A DNA stretch of 32,812 nucleotides from Nitriliruptorales bacterium (GTDB lineage Bacteria; Actinomycetota; Nitriliruptoria; Nitriliruptorales; Nitriliruptoraceae), in the NCBI GenBank assembly GCA_030835875.1, contig JAURQY010000130.1:1-32812 (forward strand). Direction: 5' to 3'. The translations under genes were made by a program, and so were the position numbers. Each line of letters starts with the position of its first letter. Position 1 is the stretch's first letter. The notes beneath the pieces were generated by a model. That model did no database searches, was not told the DNA's origin, and saw only the letters and a list, made by a program, of their open reading frames with translations. Below are positions 24,404 to 32,812 of this stretch, one piece after another.

Positions 24404-26574
24404 CCCGTCTCCAGTGCCTCGAGCCCCTCGAGGTCGTCGGCGAAGCGCCGCACGACCTCCGCATGCATCGTCGCATGCGCCGGGTCCTCGTGCTGCGGGT
24501 CGGCGGCGACGACGGCACGGGCGAGGTCGCGCGTGCGGCCGATCACGTCCAGGTCCCGGTCGATTCGGGCGAGCCGGAGGTCCGGGAGACCCGACTGGCG
24601 CCGTCCGAACAGCTGCCCCGCTCCGCGTAGGTCCAGATCGGTCGCCGCGAGCGCGAACCCGTCGGTCGTCGCGACCATCGCCTCGAGCCGGGCGCGACCG
24701 TCCTCGGTGAGCTCGTCGAGCGGCTGGGACGCCATGAGGGCGCAGTGGCTGACGTCCGCGCCTCGGCCGACCCGGCCGCGCAGCTGGTGGAGCTGACTGA
24801 GCCCGAAGCGTTCCGCGTCCTCGATGATCATGGTGGTCGCCTCGGGCACGTCGACGCCGACCTCGATCACGGTGGTGGCGACGAGCACCTGCGCCTCGCC
24901 CTCGCGGAAGCGGCGCATCGCCGCCTCCTTGTCGTCGGCACGCAGCCGGCCGTGGACGAGCTCGACCGCGAGGTCCGGGAACACCTCGTCCCGCAGCCGC
25001 CTGTGGTGATCGACCGCGCTCGTCGCGCCGCTCTCCCCCGGCTCGACGAGCGGGCACACCACGTAGGCCCGCAGGCCGATGCCGGCCTGCCGTCGGACGT
25101 GGTCGTAGAGGCGCTCCCGCCGCTCCGGTGCGGACGGATCGAGGAGCGTCGTGCGCACCGGCGTCCGCCCGGGCGGCAGCTCGTCGAGCACCGTCACATC
25201 GAGGTCGCCGTAGACGGTGAGCGCGAGCGAGCGCGGGATCGGCGTCGCGGTCATGACGAGCACGTCCGGGAGCACGTCGGGCCCGTCGCCGTCGCTCGCC
25301 GTCTTGTCCTTGAGCGCCACCCGCTGCGACACGCCGAAGCGATGCTGCTCGTCGATGACGACGACGCCGAGCGCGCCGAAGCGGACCCCGTCCTCGATGA
25401 GCGCATGCGTCCCGACGACGAGGTCGACCGTGCCGTCCGCGAGGTCGTCGAGGATGCGGCGGCGCTGCGCCGCGGTGGTCGATGAGGTCAGCAGCTCGAT
25501 GCGCACGCCGCCCGGGACGTTCACGCCGAGCGGTGCGAGCAGCGTCGTGAGCGTCCGAAGATGCTGCTCGGCGAGGAGCTCGGTCGGTGCCATGAGCGCG
25601 GCCTGCCGCCCGCGGTCGACGGCGGCGAGCATCGTCCAGAGCGCGACGAGCGTCTTGCCCGACCCGACGTCGCCCTGCAGCAACCGGTGCATGGGACGCT
25701 CCAGCGCAAGGTCCTCGGCGATGCCGTCGAACGCGCGCCGCTGTGCACCGGTCGGCGCGAAGGGCAGCGCGTCGACGAGCCGCGCACCCCAACCGTCGGC
25801 GGCGGGCGCGTTGTCGAGCCCGACCATGCCGTCCTCGAGCCGCCGACGTCGCCACTGCAGCCCGAGCTGCAGCACGAGCAGCTCGTCGAACACGAGCCGG
25901 TCGCGGGCGCGCGTCACGTCGTCCCAGTGCTCGGGCGTGTGGATCAGCCGGACGGCTGCGTCGAGGTCGACGAGCCCCTCGCGCTCCCGCAGCTCCGTGC
26001 CGAGCCAGTCGTCGAGCGGGCCGACCGCCTCGAGCGCTGCGGCGACGAACGTGCGGATGCGGTCGCTCGGCAGCGCGCCGGTCGCGGGGTAGACGGGCAG
26101 GAGCCGCTGGTGCCTCAGGTCCTCCGCGGCCTCCTCGGCGCTGCGGCCAGCCCGCACGTGGCCGAGCACCTCGACCTTCGGTCCGGCGAGCTGCAGCTGG
26201 CCGCGGAACTCCCCGACCTTGCCGCTGAACGCGGCGACGGTCCCAGGGGCGAGCCGGTCCGCCATCCAGCGCTGGTTGAAGAACGACGCACGGAACACGG
26301 CGCCGCCGGACTGGCGCACCACGAGCTCCGCGATGTCACGGCGCGTCCTGCCCTTGGGAGCGATACGCCGGACCTGCGCGTCGATGACCTCGCCGACGAG
26401 CGTCGCGGGCTGCCCGACCTCGACAGCGGACAGGTCGACGACCTCGCCGGCGTCCGCGTAGCGGCGTGGGTAGTGCTCGAGCAGGTCGCGGACGCTGCGG
26501 ACCCCGAGCGTCGCGAGCTGCTTCGCGGCCGCCGGACCGATGCCGGGGAGGCGGGTCACGGCCTCGTCGAGCAT
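24400..26574 (-). CDS. recG: ATP-dependent DNA helicase RecG
   Basis: RLPGIGPAAAKQLATLGVRSVRDLLEHYPRRY...LLQGDVGSGKTLVALWTMLAAV...VIDEQHRFGVSQR...LVMTATPIPRSLALTVYGDLD...LHQLRGRVGRG. Confidence 0.96.
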   Translation of the reverse strand: MLDEAVTRLPGIGPAAAKQLATLGVRSVRDLLEHYPRRYADAGEVVDLSAVEVGQPATLVGEVIDAQVRRIAPKGRTRRDIAELVVRQSGGAVFRASFFNQRWMADRLAPGTVAAFSGKVGEFRGQLQLAGPKVEVLGHVRAGRSAEEAAEDLRHQRLLPVYPATGALPSDRIRTFVAAALEAVGPLDDWLGTELREREGLVDLDAAVRLIHTPEHWDDVTRARDRLVFDELLVLQLGLQWRRRRLEDGMVGLDNAPAADGWGARLVDALPFAPTGAQRRAFDGIAEDLALERPMHRLLQGDVGSGKTLVALWTMLAAVDRGRQAALMAPTELLAEQHLRTLTTLLAPLGVNVPGGVRIELLTSSTTAAQRRRILDDLADGTVDLVVGTHALIEDGVRFGALGVVVIDEQHRFGVSQRVALKDKTASDGDGPDVLPDVLVMTATPIPRSLALTVYGDLDVTVLDELPPGRTPVRTTLLDPSAPERRERLYDHVRRQAGIGLRAYVVCPLVEPGESGATSAVDHHRRLRDEVFPDLAVELVHGRLRADDKEAAMRRFREGEAQVLVATTVIEVGVDVPEATTMIIEDAERFGLSQLHQLRGRVGRGADVSHCALMASQPLDELTEDGRARLEAMVATTDGFALAATDLDLRGAGQLFGRRQSGLPDLRLARIDRDLDVIGRTRDLARAVVAADPQHEDPAHATMHAEVVRRFADDLEGLEALETG

Positions 26575-26593
26575 CAGGTTGACCGGTCGCGCA

Positions 26594-27655
26594 TCAGACG
26601 CGTGCGGCCGCGAGCAGGCGCTCGACGAGCGTGGTGAAGTCGACACCTGACGCCGCCCAGACGCGCGGGAACATCGACGCCTCGGTGAAGCCCGGGATCG
26701 TGTTGATCTCGTTGAGCAGCAGGCGACCGTCGGCGGCGAGGAAGAGGTCGATGCGTGCCATGCCGCGCCCACCGATCGCGTCGAACGCCCGCCGGGCGAC
26801 CTGCTCGATCGCCGCGACGGTCGCAGGGTCGACATCCGCCGGAACGTCGAGGCGCGAGGGCGTGACGTACTTCGCGTCGAAGTCGTAGAAGCGGTTGACG
26901 GGGACGATCTCCCCGACGCAGGACACCTCGACGTGCCCGTCGTGCTCGAGCACACCGACCTCGAGCTCGCGCAGCGCGACGAGCCCCTCCTCGACGACGA
27001 TGCGGTGGTCATGCTGCGCCGCTTCGACGATCGCATCGTCGAGCGCGCCGGCGTCGTCGATGCGCGTGATGCCGATCGACGAGCCCTGGCGGGCCGGCTT
27101 GACGAACCACGGCAGCGGGATGCGGGCGAGCTCGTCGCGGACGAGGTCGGGCTCCCGGCGCCATCGGTCGATCTCGAACCCCACGTAGGCGACCTGCGGG
27201 AGACCGTGGAGGCGGAAGCGGCCCTTCATGGCGGCCTTGTCCACCCCGAGCGCGGACGCGGCGACGTCGGCGCCCACGTAGGGCAGCCCGACCGTCGCGA
27301 GCAGCCCCTGGACGCTGCCGTCCTCACCTCCCGGTCCGTGCAGGACCGGGAACGCGACGTCGACACCGGTCCGGCGCACGATGCTGCCGTCCCGGTCGAG
27401 GACGACGAGCTCGGGTCCGGCGTCCGTCGTGACCAGCGCAGCGGTCGGGCCGTCGCCCGGCACCTGCGGGAGCGTCCCGTCGGTGACCGGTGCGATGACC
27501 CCATCGGTCAGCGTCCACCGCCCGTCGGACGTGATGCCGACGGGCAGGACCTCATGGTCGGTCGCCGCGAGCGCCGCGAGCACGGAGCGGGCCGAGAGGC
27601 AGGACACCGGGTGCTCCGCGGAGCGACCGCCGTACAGGACGAGGACGCGTGCCAC
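26594..27655 (-). CDS. ddl: D-alanine--D-alanine ligase
   Basis: [26 protein letters not shown]...[41 protein letters not shown]...[17 protein letters not shown]...[22 protein letters not shown]. Confidence 0.95.
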   Translation of the reverse strand: MARVLVLYGGRSAEHPVSCLSARSVLAALAATDHEVLPVGITSDGRWTLTDGVIAPVTDGTLPQVPGDGPTAALVTTDAGPELVVLDRDGSIVRRTGVDVAFPVLHGPGGEDGSVQGLLATVGLPYVGADVAASALGVDKAAMKGRFRLHGLPQVAYVGFEIDRWRREPDLVRDELARIPLPWFVKPARQGSSIGITRIDDAGALDDAIVEAAQHDHRIVVEEGLVALRELEVGVLEHDGHVEVSCVGEIVPVNRFYDFDAKYVTPSRLDVPADVDPATVAAIEQVARRAFDAIGGRGMARIDLFLAADGRLLLNEINTIPGFTEASMFPRVWAASGVDFTTLVERLLAAARV

Positions 27656-27674
27656 GAGGCTCCCTCCGGGCGCG

Positions 27675-27701
27675 GATGGAGCCTAGCCACGGGGCTCCAT
27701 C
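27675..27701. promoter_or_regulatory. Perfect 9-bp inverted repeat GATGGAGCC-N9-GGCTCCATC, overlapping a TAGGCT hexamer on the minus strand upstream of ddl
   Basis: Direct reading 27675-27683 and 27693-27701, in the divergent ddl/SDR intergenic region. Confidence 0.6.
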
Positions 27702-27747
27702 GGACCGCCGAGCAGCACCGTCCGTCGGGGTAGGTTGCGGGACGAGC

Positions 27748-27767
27748 AGCCGCACGCCGGTGCGGCT
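27748..27767. promoter_or_regulatory. Perfect 8-bp hairpin AGCCGCAC-GCCG-GTGCGGCT in the putative leader of the SDR gene
   Basis: Direct reading; lies between TAGGTT (27731-27736) and ATG 27793. Confidence 0.6.
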
Positions 27768-27792
27768 CGACGATGGGGACGGAGGCAGGGTC

Positions 27793-28713
27793 ATGGCACA
27801 GGTCGAGCTCGACGGGCGGGTCGCGGTCGTCACCGGCGCGGGCGGTGGTCTCGGTCGCAGTCACGCGCTGTCGCTGGCCGCTCGGGGTGCGAAGGTCGTC
27901 GTCAACGACCTCGGCGGCTCGCGCGACGGCTCGGGAGCGGGCTCCGAGATGGCCGATGCGGTCGTCGCAGAGGGCGTCGCGGGCGGCGGGGAGGCGGTCG
28001 CGAACTACGACTAGGTCGCGACGCCGGAGGGCGGCCGCGCGATCGTGCAGACTGCGCTCGACGCGTTCGGCCGCGTCGACATCGTGATCAACAACGCCGG
28101 CATCCTCCGCGACGTCTCCTTCCAGAAGCTCGAGCCGGACGCGCTCGACCTCGTCCTGAAGGTGCACCTCTACGGCGCCTTCAACGTCTCGCACGCCGCG
28201 TGGCCGCACCTGCGTGAGCAGGAGTACGGCCGCATCGTCTCGACCGCATCCGGGTCGGGGCTGTACGGGAACTTCGGCCAGTCGAACTACGCGGCCGCGA
28301 AGCTCGGCATCGTCGGGCTCACGCGCACGCTCGCCATCGAGGGCGCGAAGTACGGCATCACCGCGAACGCCATCGCACCCGTCGCCCAGTCCCGGATGAC
28401 CGAGGACATCATGCCGCCGCAGCTGCTCGAGCGACTGCAGCCCGAGCATGTGTCACCGCTCGTGGTGTTCCTCGCCTCCGAGGCGTGCACCGACACGGGC
28501 CACGTGTACTCGGTCGGCGGCGGCTATCTCGCGCGGGTCGCGACGGTCGAGGGACCGGGGACGACGTTCGACGGCGTCCCGTCGGCGGACGACATCGCGG
28601 ACCGCTGGGACGACATCAACCGCATGCCGCTCGGCGAGGGCGTCGGCGAGTTCGCGAACCTGTTCGAGCAGACGGGCCGCATCATCACGGCCCTCGGGAT
28701 CACGTTCGACTGA
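27793..28713 (+). pseudogene. HSD17B4 / peroxisomal-MFE-type short-chain dehydrogenase, interrupted by in-frame TAG at 28012-28014
   Basis: [48 protein letters not shown]...[50 protein letters not shown]...[34 protein letters not shown]; both halves are in the same frame. Confidence 0.9.
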
Positions 28714-29284
28714 CCCCGGCCCGGTCGAGGATCGCGAGGACCTCCTCGACGAGTTCGTCGGTCGTCGAGGAGGTCGTGTCGACGACCGCGTCGTGCGCGA
28801 CGTCGAGGACCGCAGCGCGCTGGGCGGCGGAACGGCCGGGGGCGACGTCGTCGCGGTCAGCCTCACGGTCGTCGAGCACGACGGGGTCGCAGGTCATCCC
28901 GATGGTGATGAGCGGCACGCCGTCGCAGGCACGACGGAGGTCGGCGAGCATCGCCGTGTCGACGATGCAGTGGTCGAGTCCGACGTCGAACCCGGCGCGT
29001 GCCCACGCCGCGGCGGCACGGTGCATCCCAGCGGTCATCTCGCGACCGAGCGGGCCGTAGCGGAAGCGCGGTGGGAGCCCTGCGACGCTCGGCTCGACCC
29101 GCTCGACGAGCTCGGCCCAGCGTCCACGCCCACCCGGCCCGAGGAGCGCACGGGTCGCGTCGAGCCCGGCGACGACGAGCGGTCCGGAACGGACGGTCGA
29201 CCAGCGGCGCTGCAGGGCCGCGAGCGTCGCCGACTTCCCCACCGACGACGGACCGTCGAGCACCAGCACGACCCCGGACCCCAT
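28700..29284 (-). CDS. P-loop kinase, chloramphenicol 3-O-phosphotransferase-like
   Basis: [25 protein letters not shown]...[33 protein letters not shown]; Walker A GPSSVGKS. Confidence 0.6.
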   Translation of the reverse strand: MGSGVVLVLDGPSSVGKSATLAALQRRWSTVRSGPLVVAGLDATRALLGPGGRGRWAELVERVEPSVAGLPPRFRYGPLGREMTAGMHRAAAAWARAGFDVGLDHCIVDTAMLADLRRACDGVPLITIGMTCDPVVLDDREADRDDVAPGRSAAQRAAVLDVAHDAVVDTTSSTTDELVEEVLAILDRAGVSRT

Positions 29285-29321
29285 CACGCGCCCTCCTGCC
29301 GATCGCTGCCGGCCGCTCCCA

Positions 29322-30317
29322 TCATTCGGACCGTGCGGGACGCGCGAGCAGCCGCTCCCCGATCGCACCGACGTCCGCATCGTCGCGCGTCACGGCGACC
29401 ACCGCATCGACCATCGGCATGTCCACACCGTGGCGGGCCGCGAGTGCCGCGAGGAGCGGTGCTGACCGGATCCCTTCAGCGACCGACCCCATCGACGCCG
29501 TGATGTCCGCGAGCCGTTCCCCGCGCCCAAGTCGCTCCCCGACCGTGCGGTTGCGCGAGCGGCTCGACGTGCACGTCGCGACGAGGTCCCCGACGCCGGC
29601 GAGCCCCTGGAAGGTCAGCGGTTCGGCGCCGAGTGCGACCCCGAGCCGCGTCATCTCCGCGAGCCCTCGCGTCATGAGGAACGCGGCGGTGTTGTCGCCA
29701 TATCCGAGTCCGTGCGCCGCCCCGGCCACGATCGCGAGGACGTTCTTCACCACACCGCCGACCTCGACACCGATCCTGTCCGTGTTCGTGTAGACCCGGA
29801 GGCTCGGACCCATCACGGCATCCCGGACCCGTTCGGCCCGTCGGAGGTCCGGGCATGCGGCGACGGCAGCGGACGGCTGACCGCGCGCGATCTCCTCGGC
29901 CAGGTTCGGACCGCTGACCGCGACGACGCGGTCCGGATCGGCGGCGAGCGTCTCGATGATGACCTGGCTCGCGAAGCGTCCGCCGCTCGCGTCGAGCCCC
30001 TTCGTCAGGCTCGCGAGGGTGGCGACCGCGGGTACGGCCGCACCCCATGCGGCGAGCTGCTCGGCGAGGCCGACGGACGGGATCGCGAGGACCACGAGAT
30101 CAGCGGATGCGAGCACGGCCTCCGGATCCGACGAGATCGCAAGATGCGCGGGAAGCTCGACGCCGGGGAGGTAGCGCTCGTTGCGCCGCGTCGTCGCGAG
30201 GTCGTCGGCGGCACCAGGGTCGCGGGCCCAGAGGGCGACGTTCTCGCCGCTCGCGAGGCAGCGCAGCGCGAACGCCGTCCCCCAGGCCCCCGCGCCCATC
30301 ACCGCGACCGCACCCAT
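29322..30317 (-). CDS. gpsA: NAD(P)+-dependent glycerol-3-phosphate dehydrogenase
   Basis: MGAVAVMGAGAWGTAFALRCLASGENVALWARDP...AVSGPNLAEEIARGQPSAAV...GVEVGGVVKNVLAIVAGAAHGLGYGDNTAAFLMTRGLAEMTRLG. Confidence 0.95.
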   Translation of the reverse strand: MGAVAVMGAGAWGTAFALRCLASGENVALWARDPGAADDLATTRRNERYLPGVELPAHLAISSDPEAVLASADLVVLAIPSVGLAEQLAAWGAAVPAVATLASLTKGLDASGGRFASQVIIETLAADPDRVVAVSGPNLAEEIARGQPSAAVAACPDLRRAERVRDAVMGPSLRVYTNTDRIGVEVGGVVKNVLAIVAGAAHGLGYGDNTAAFLMTRGLAEMTRLGVALGAEPLTFQGLAGVGDLVATCTSSRSRNRTVGERLGRGERLADITASMGSVAEGIRSAPLLAALAARHGVDMPMVDAVVAVTRDDADVGAIGERLLARPARSE

Positions 30318-30431
30318 GAACGTCGGCTCCCGACCGTGGACCTCCGCGCACTCTAACCATGCGCGTCCCCTGCTCATCCCGGGTGCAGCGTCCGATCGGG
30401 ACCGGCACGGGTCGCCCCGTAGCCTCCGGGG

Positions 30432-31106
30432 ATGATCAGGACGGCGAACTCCCCCCTCCCGACGACGGCGCTCATCCCGCTCCGCGGCGAGGGGAAGTCA
30501 CGCCTCGCCGACGCACTCGGTCCCGCGAGGCGCGGCGGCCTAGTGGCCGCGATGCTCGACGACGTCCTGATGGCGCTGTCGGGGTGCGGGGTGAGCGACG
30601 TCGTCATCCTCGCCGGGGATGGACCGGCCGAGGATCTCGCGAGCGCGCATGGGCTCCGCGTCCTGCGCGATCCGATCGCCCCGACCGGTGCGGCTCCCGA
30701 CGAGGACGGTCGGCTCCGGGCGGCCGTCGACGCAGGACTCGCGGTGCTGCCGGCGGACGCGGTGCGCCTGGTCGTCGCCGCCGACCTCCCGCGGTTGAGT
30801 GCTGCGGAGATCGAGACGGTCGTCGCCGACCCGGCGGACGTCGTCGTCGTCCCGACCGTCGGTGGCGGGACGGCCGTGCTGCGTCTCGGCCCCGGCGTCA
30901 TGATCCCGGTGCAGTACGGGCGCGGCTCCGCGGGTGCGCATCTGCGGGTCGCGGACGCGCGCGACCTGACCACGTCGGTCCTCGACCTGCCGGGTGCGCG
31001 CCACGACGTCGACGCGGCGGCCGACCTCACGGCGCTCATCGGACCGCTCGACGGCACGATGCCCGGACCGGCGACCGCCGCCTTCCTCGACGTGCCCGCC
31101 GGCTAA
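30432..31106 (+). CDS. cofC: 2-phospho-L-lactate / phosphoenolpyruvate guanylyltransferase (CofC/FbiD type; F420 biosynthesis)
   Basis: TALIPLRGEGKSRLADALGPARRGGLVAAMLDDVLMAL...RLVVAADLPRLSAAEIETVVADPADVVVVPTVGGGTAVLRLGPGVMIPVQYGRGSAGAHLRVA. Confidence 0.85.
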   Translation: MIRTANSPLPTTALIPLRGEGKSRLADALGPARRGGLVAAMLDDVLMALSGCGVSDVVILAGDGPAEDLASAHGLRVLRDPIAPTGAAPDEDGRLRAAVDAGLAVLPADAVRLVVAADLPRLSAAEIETVVADPADVVVVPTVGGGTAVLRLGPGVMIPVQYGRGSAGAHLRVADARDLTTSVLDLPGARHDVDAAADLTALIGPLDGTMPGPATAAFLDVPAG

Positions 31107-31154
31107 CCTGCCCTTCGCGCACAACGACGCGCTCGGACGCACAGGAGCTGGGAC

Positions 31155-31361
31155 ATGCCGCAGGGCACCATCCGGGCCTTCGACCCCGCGACGCGTTCCG
31201 GATCGCTGCTCGACGACGCACTGAACGAGCTGCGCTTCAGCGGCCGTGCGATGCAGGCGTCAGGGCTGCGTGAGCTCCGCATCGGTCAGCGCGTCCGCTT
31301 CACCCTCCCTCCTGGTGGCGACGCTGGCGAGGTCGCGACGCTCAACATCGTCAGCCTCTGA
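31155..31361 (+). CDS. Small (68 aa) cold-shock-domain-like / OB-fold protein, divergent
   Basis: MPQGTIRAFDPATRSGSLLDDALNELRFSGRAMQASGLRELRIGQRVRFTLPPGGDAGEVATLNIVSL; SD AGGAG upstream; CSD-like N- and C-terminal strands. Confidence 0.6.
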   Translation: MPQGTIRAFDPATRSGSLLDDALNELRFSGRAMQASGLRELRIGQRVRFTLPPGGDAGEVATLNIVSL

Positions 31362-31385
31362 GCGACGTTCTCCTCGGTCCCGCCG

Positions 31386-32198
31386 TCAGCCCGCGACGAT
31401 CCGGGCGAGCGAGGCCTCCGAGCGCTCCATGAGCAGCATGCCGAGGTCGCTCTGCTGCGCCTCGGCGACGCCGCGTGCCGCGTCGAGCGCCGCACGCAGC
31501 GGCGCGGTCCCCTCGGGCGCGGCGTCCTCCTGCTCGACGAGCACGGCCTCGAGCACGGCGTCCGCGTCGGCCCGACCGACCCGGCGTCCGAGGTCGCGGT
31601 CGTCGTCCTCGTCACGCCACGCGAGCGCGCAGGCGGCGAGGAAGCCCGGATCCGCGCCGTCGCCGTCCGCAGCGATCAGCGCGAGGTGCATCAGGAGCTT
31701 CGCCGCGACCCGGTCCGCATCGGCCACCGCAGCGACGAGTGGCGCGTAGCCGGCGAGCTCCGACGCGTCGAGGTCGGGCGCGAGGATGCGCACGAGCTTG
31801 GCCCGCACCGGCTGCTCCTGGTGGACCTCGAGGTCGTCGGGCAGCCCGTCGGGCGCCCCGTCCGCATCGGCGAGCCACTCGGCGAGCGGCCGCATCCGCC
31901 CCCACGCCGCCTCGGGATCGGCGATCCGGTCGGCCGCACGCCCGGCGAGCACGCGCTGCGGATCGACGGTGAAGCTCACGCGGCCCGGACCGTGCTCGGC
32001 GCGCGTCGCCTCCGCGTGCTCCGCCGACACCCATGCGGAGAGGCGTCGTCCCCGGGCGAACCGGCCGGGCGCTGCAGCGTCGAACGGCCCCACCGGACCG
32101 AGACGGTCACTCAGGTCGACGCGTGTGCGCAGCCCGTCGACCTCGATGAGCGGCAGGTTCGCTGCGGGCGTCCGGTGGTGCACGGTGATGCGCGTCAT
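31386..32198 (-). CDS. Uncharacterised protein; N-terminus weakly resembles ADP-ribosyltransferase-fold families
   Basis: 270 aa: MTRITVHHRTPAANLPLIEVDGLRTRVDL...GRVSFTVDPQRVLAGRA...; start overlaps the serB stop (ATGA). Confidence 0.75.
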   Translation of the reverse strand: MTRITVHHRTPAANLPLIEVDGLRTRVDLSDRLGPVGPFDAAAPGRFARGRRLSAWVSAEHAEATRAEHGPGRVSFTVDPQRVLAGRAADRIADPEAAWGRMRPLAEWLADADGAPDGLPDDLEVHQEQPVRAKLVRILAPDLDASELAGYAPLVAAVADADRVAAKLLMHLALIAADGDGADPGFLAACALAWRDEDDDRDLGRRVGRADADAVLEAVLVEQEDAAPEGTAPLRAALDAARGVAEAQQSDLGMLLMERSEASLARIVAG

Positions 32199-32812
32199 GC
32201 GGTCGGCTCCACGCAGCCGGGACCGGTCGGCGCCAGCGGCTCATCGTCATCGGGGTCGAGCACGATTTCGTCGGCCGGGATGCCGAGCAGGAACAGGATG
32301 GCATCGAGCCGCGGGACGTTCACGCTCGTGTCGGCAGCCGCCTGCAGGACCAGCTTCGCGTTGAAGGCGACGCCGAGCCCGGCCGCGGCGAGCATGTCGA
32401 GGTCGTTCGCGCCATCACCGATCGCGACGGTCTGCTCGAGCGGCACACGTTCGAGCTCCGCGATGCGCCGCAGCTCACGCGCCTTGCCGGCGCGGTCGAG
32501 CACGGCGCCGACGAGCCCACCGGTGAGCCGGCCATCGACCATCTCGAGGCGGTTCGCGACCGCATGGTCGATCCCGAGCTGCGCGGCGATCGGGCCGACG
32601 ACGTGGTCGAACCCGCCCGAGACGACGGCGACCGTGTAGCCGAGCCGGCGGAGCGTCCCGACGAGCGTCCTGGCACCCGGGGTCAGCCGGACGCGGGCCG
32701 CCGCGCGGTCGAGCGCGTCCGCGTCGGTCCCGGCGAGGAGCGCGACCCGGGCCCGCAGGCTCGCCTCGAAGTCGAGCTCCCCCGCCATGGCGCGCGCGGT
32801 GATCGCCGCGAC
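32195..32812 (-). CDS. serB: Phosphoserine phosphatase (C-terminal part; runs off the right edge)
   Basis: VAAITARAMAGELDFEASLRARVALLAGTDADAL...VAVVSGGFDHVVGPIAAQLGIDHAVANRLEMVDGRLTGGL...VAIGDGANDLDMLAAAGLGVAFNAK. Confidence 0.92.
   Translation of the reverse strand, partial: VAAITARAMAGELDFEASLRARVALLAGTDADALDRAAARVRLTPGARTLVGTLRRLGYTVAVVSGGFDHVVGPIAAQLGIDHAVANRLEMVDGRLTGGLVGAVLDRAGKARELRRIAELERVPLEQTVAIGDGANDLDMLAAAGLGVAFNAKLVLQAAADTSVNVPRLDAILFLLGIPADEIVLDPDDDEPLAPTGPGCVEPTA

Noticed and set aside
28012-28014. TAG as pyrrolysine or amber-recoded codon
   Set aside because: TAG serves as the normal terminal stop for trmD, ffh, rnc and an SDR here; single-base Ser(TCG)->TAG is simpler.
1-32812. 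CRISPR arrays, tRNA/rRNA genes, IS elements, prophage genes
   Set aside because: None recognised by eye; the content is conserved housekeeping genes. A tRNAscan/Infernal run would be needed to exclude small RNAs formally.

Overview
High-GC (roughly 70% or more) bacterial chromosomal segment. Gene families and order indicate Actinomycetota; I cannot resolve finer taxonomy. Nearly all genes are on the minus strand and form the conserved block M23 peptidase - xerC - dprA - comM - yraN - small ORF - DUF2469 / rnhB(+) / lepB - rplS - trmD - rimM - khpA - rpsP - ffh - ftsY - smc - mutM-like - rnc - rpmF - DUF177 - DivIVA-like - coaD - rsmD - ptrB - SDR - recG - ddl, then a mixed-strand region (SDR(+), P-loop kinase, gpsA, cofC(+), CSD-like(+), unknown ORF, serB). 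No CRISPR, tRNA, rRNA or transposon was recognised. Main points for a second look: (1) a 111-bp, 2-mismatch inverted repeat at the left edge that folds back inside the 3' part of an M23-peptidase/GHSLGG-hydrolase fusion gene; (2) single in-frame stop codons in dprA (TGA) and in an HSD17B4-like SDR (TAG); (3) a MutM/Fpg-fold protein in the mutM syntenic slot that lacks the catalytic Pro and several other hallmark residues; (4) sub-60-aa genes missing from the ORF track (rpmF and a 38-aa TM protein); (5) an ART-like unknown gene overlapping serB; (6) perfect inverted repeats and promoter-like hexamers in divergent intergenic regions.
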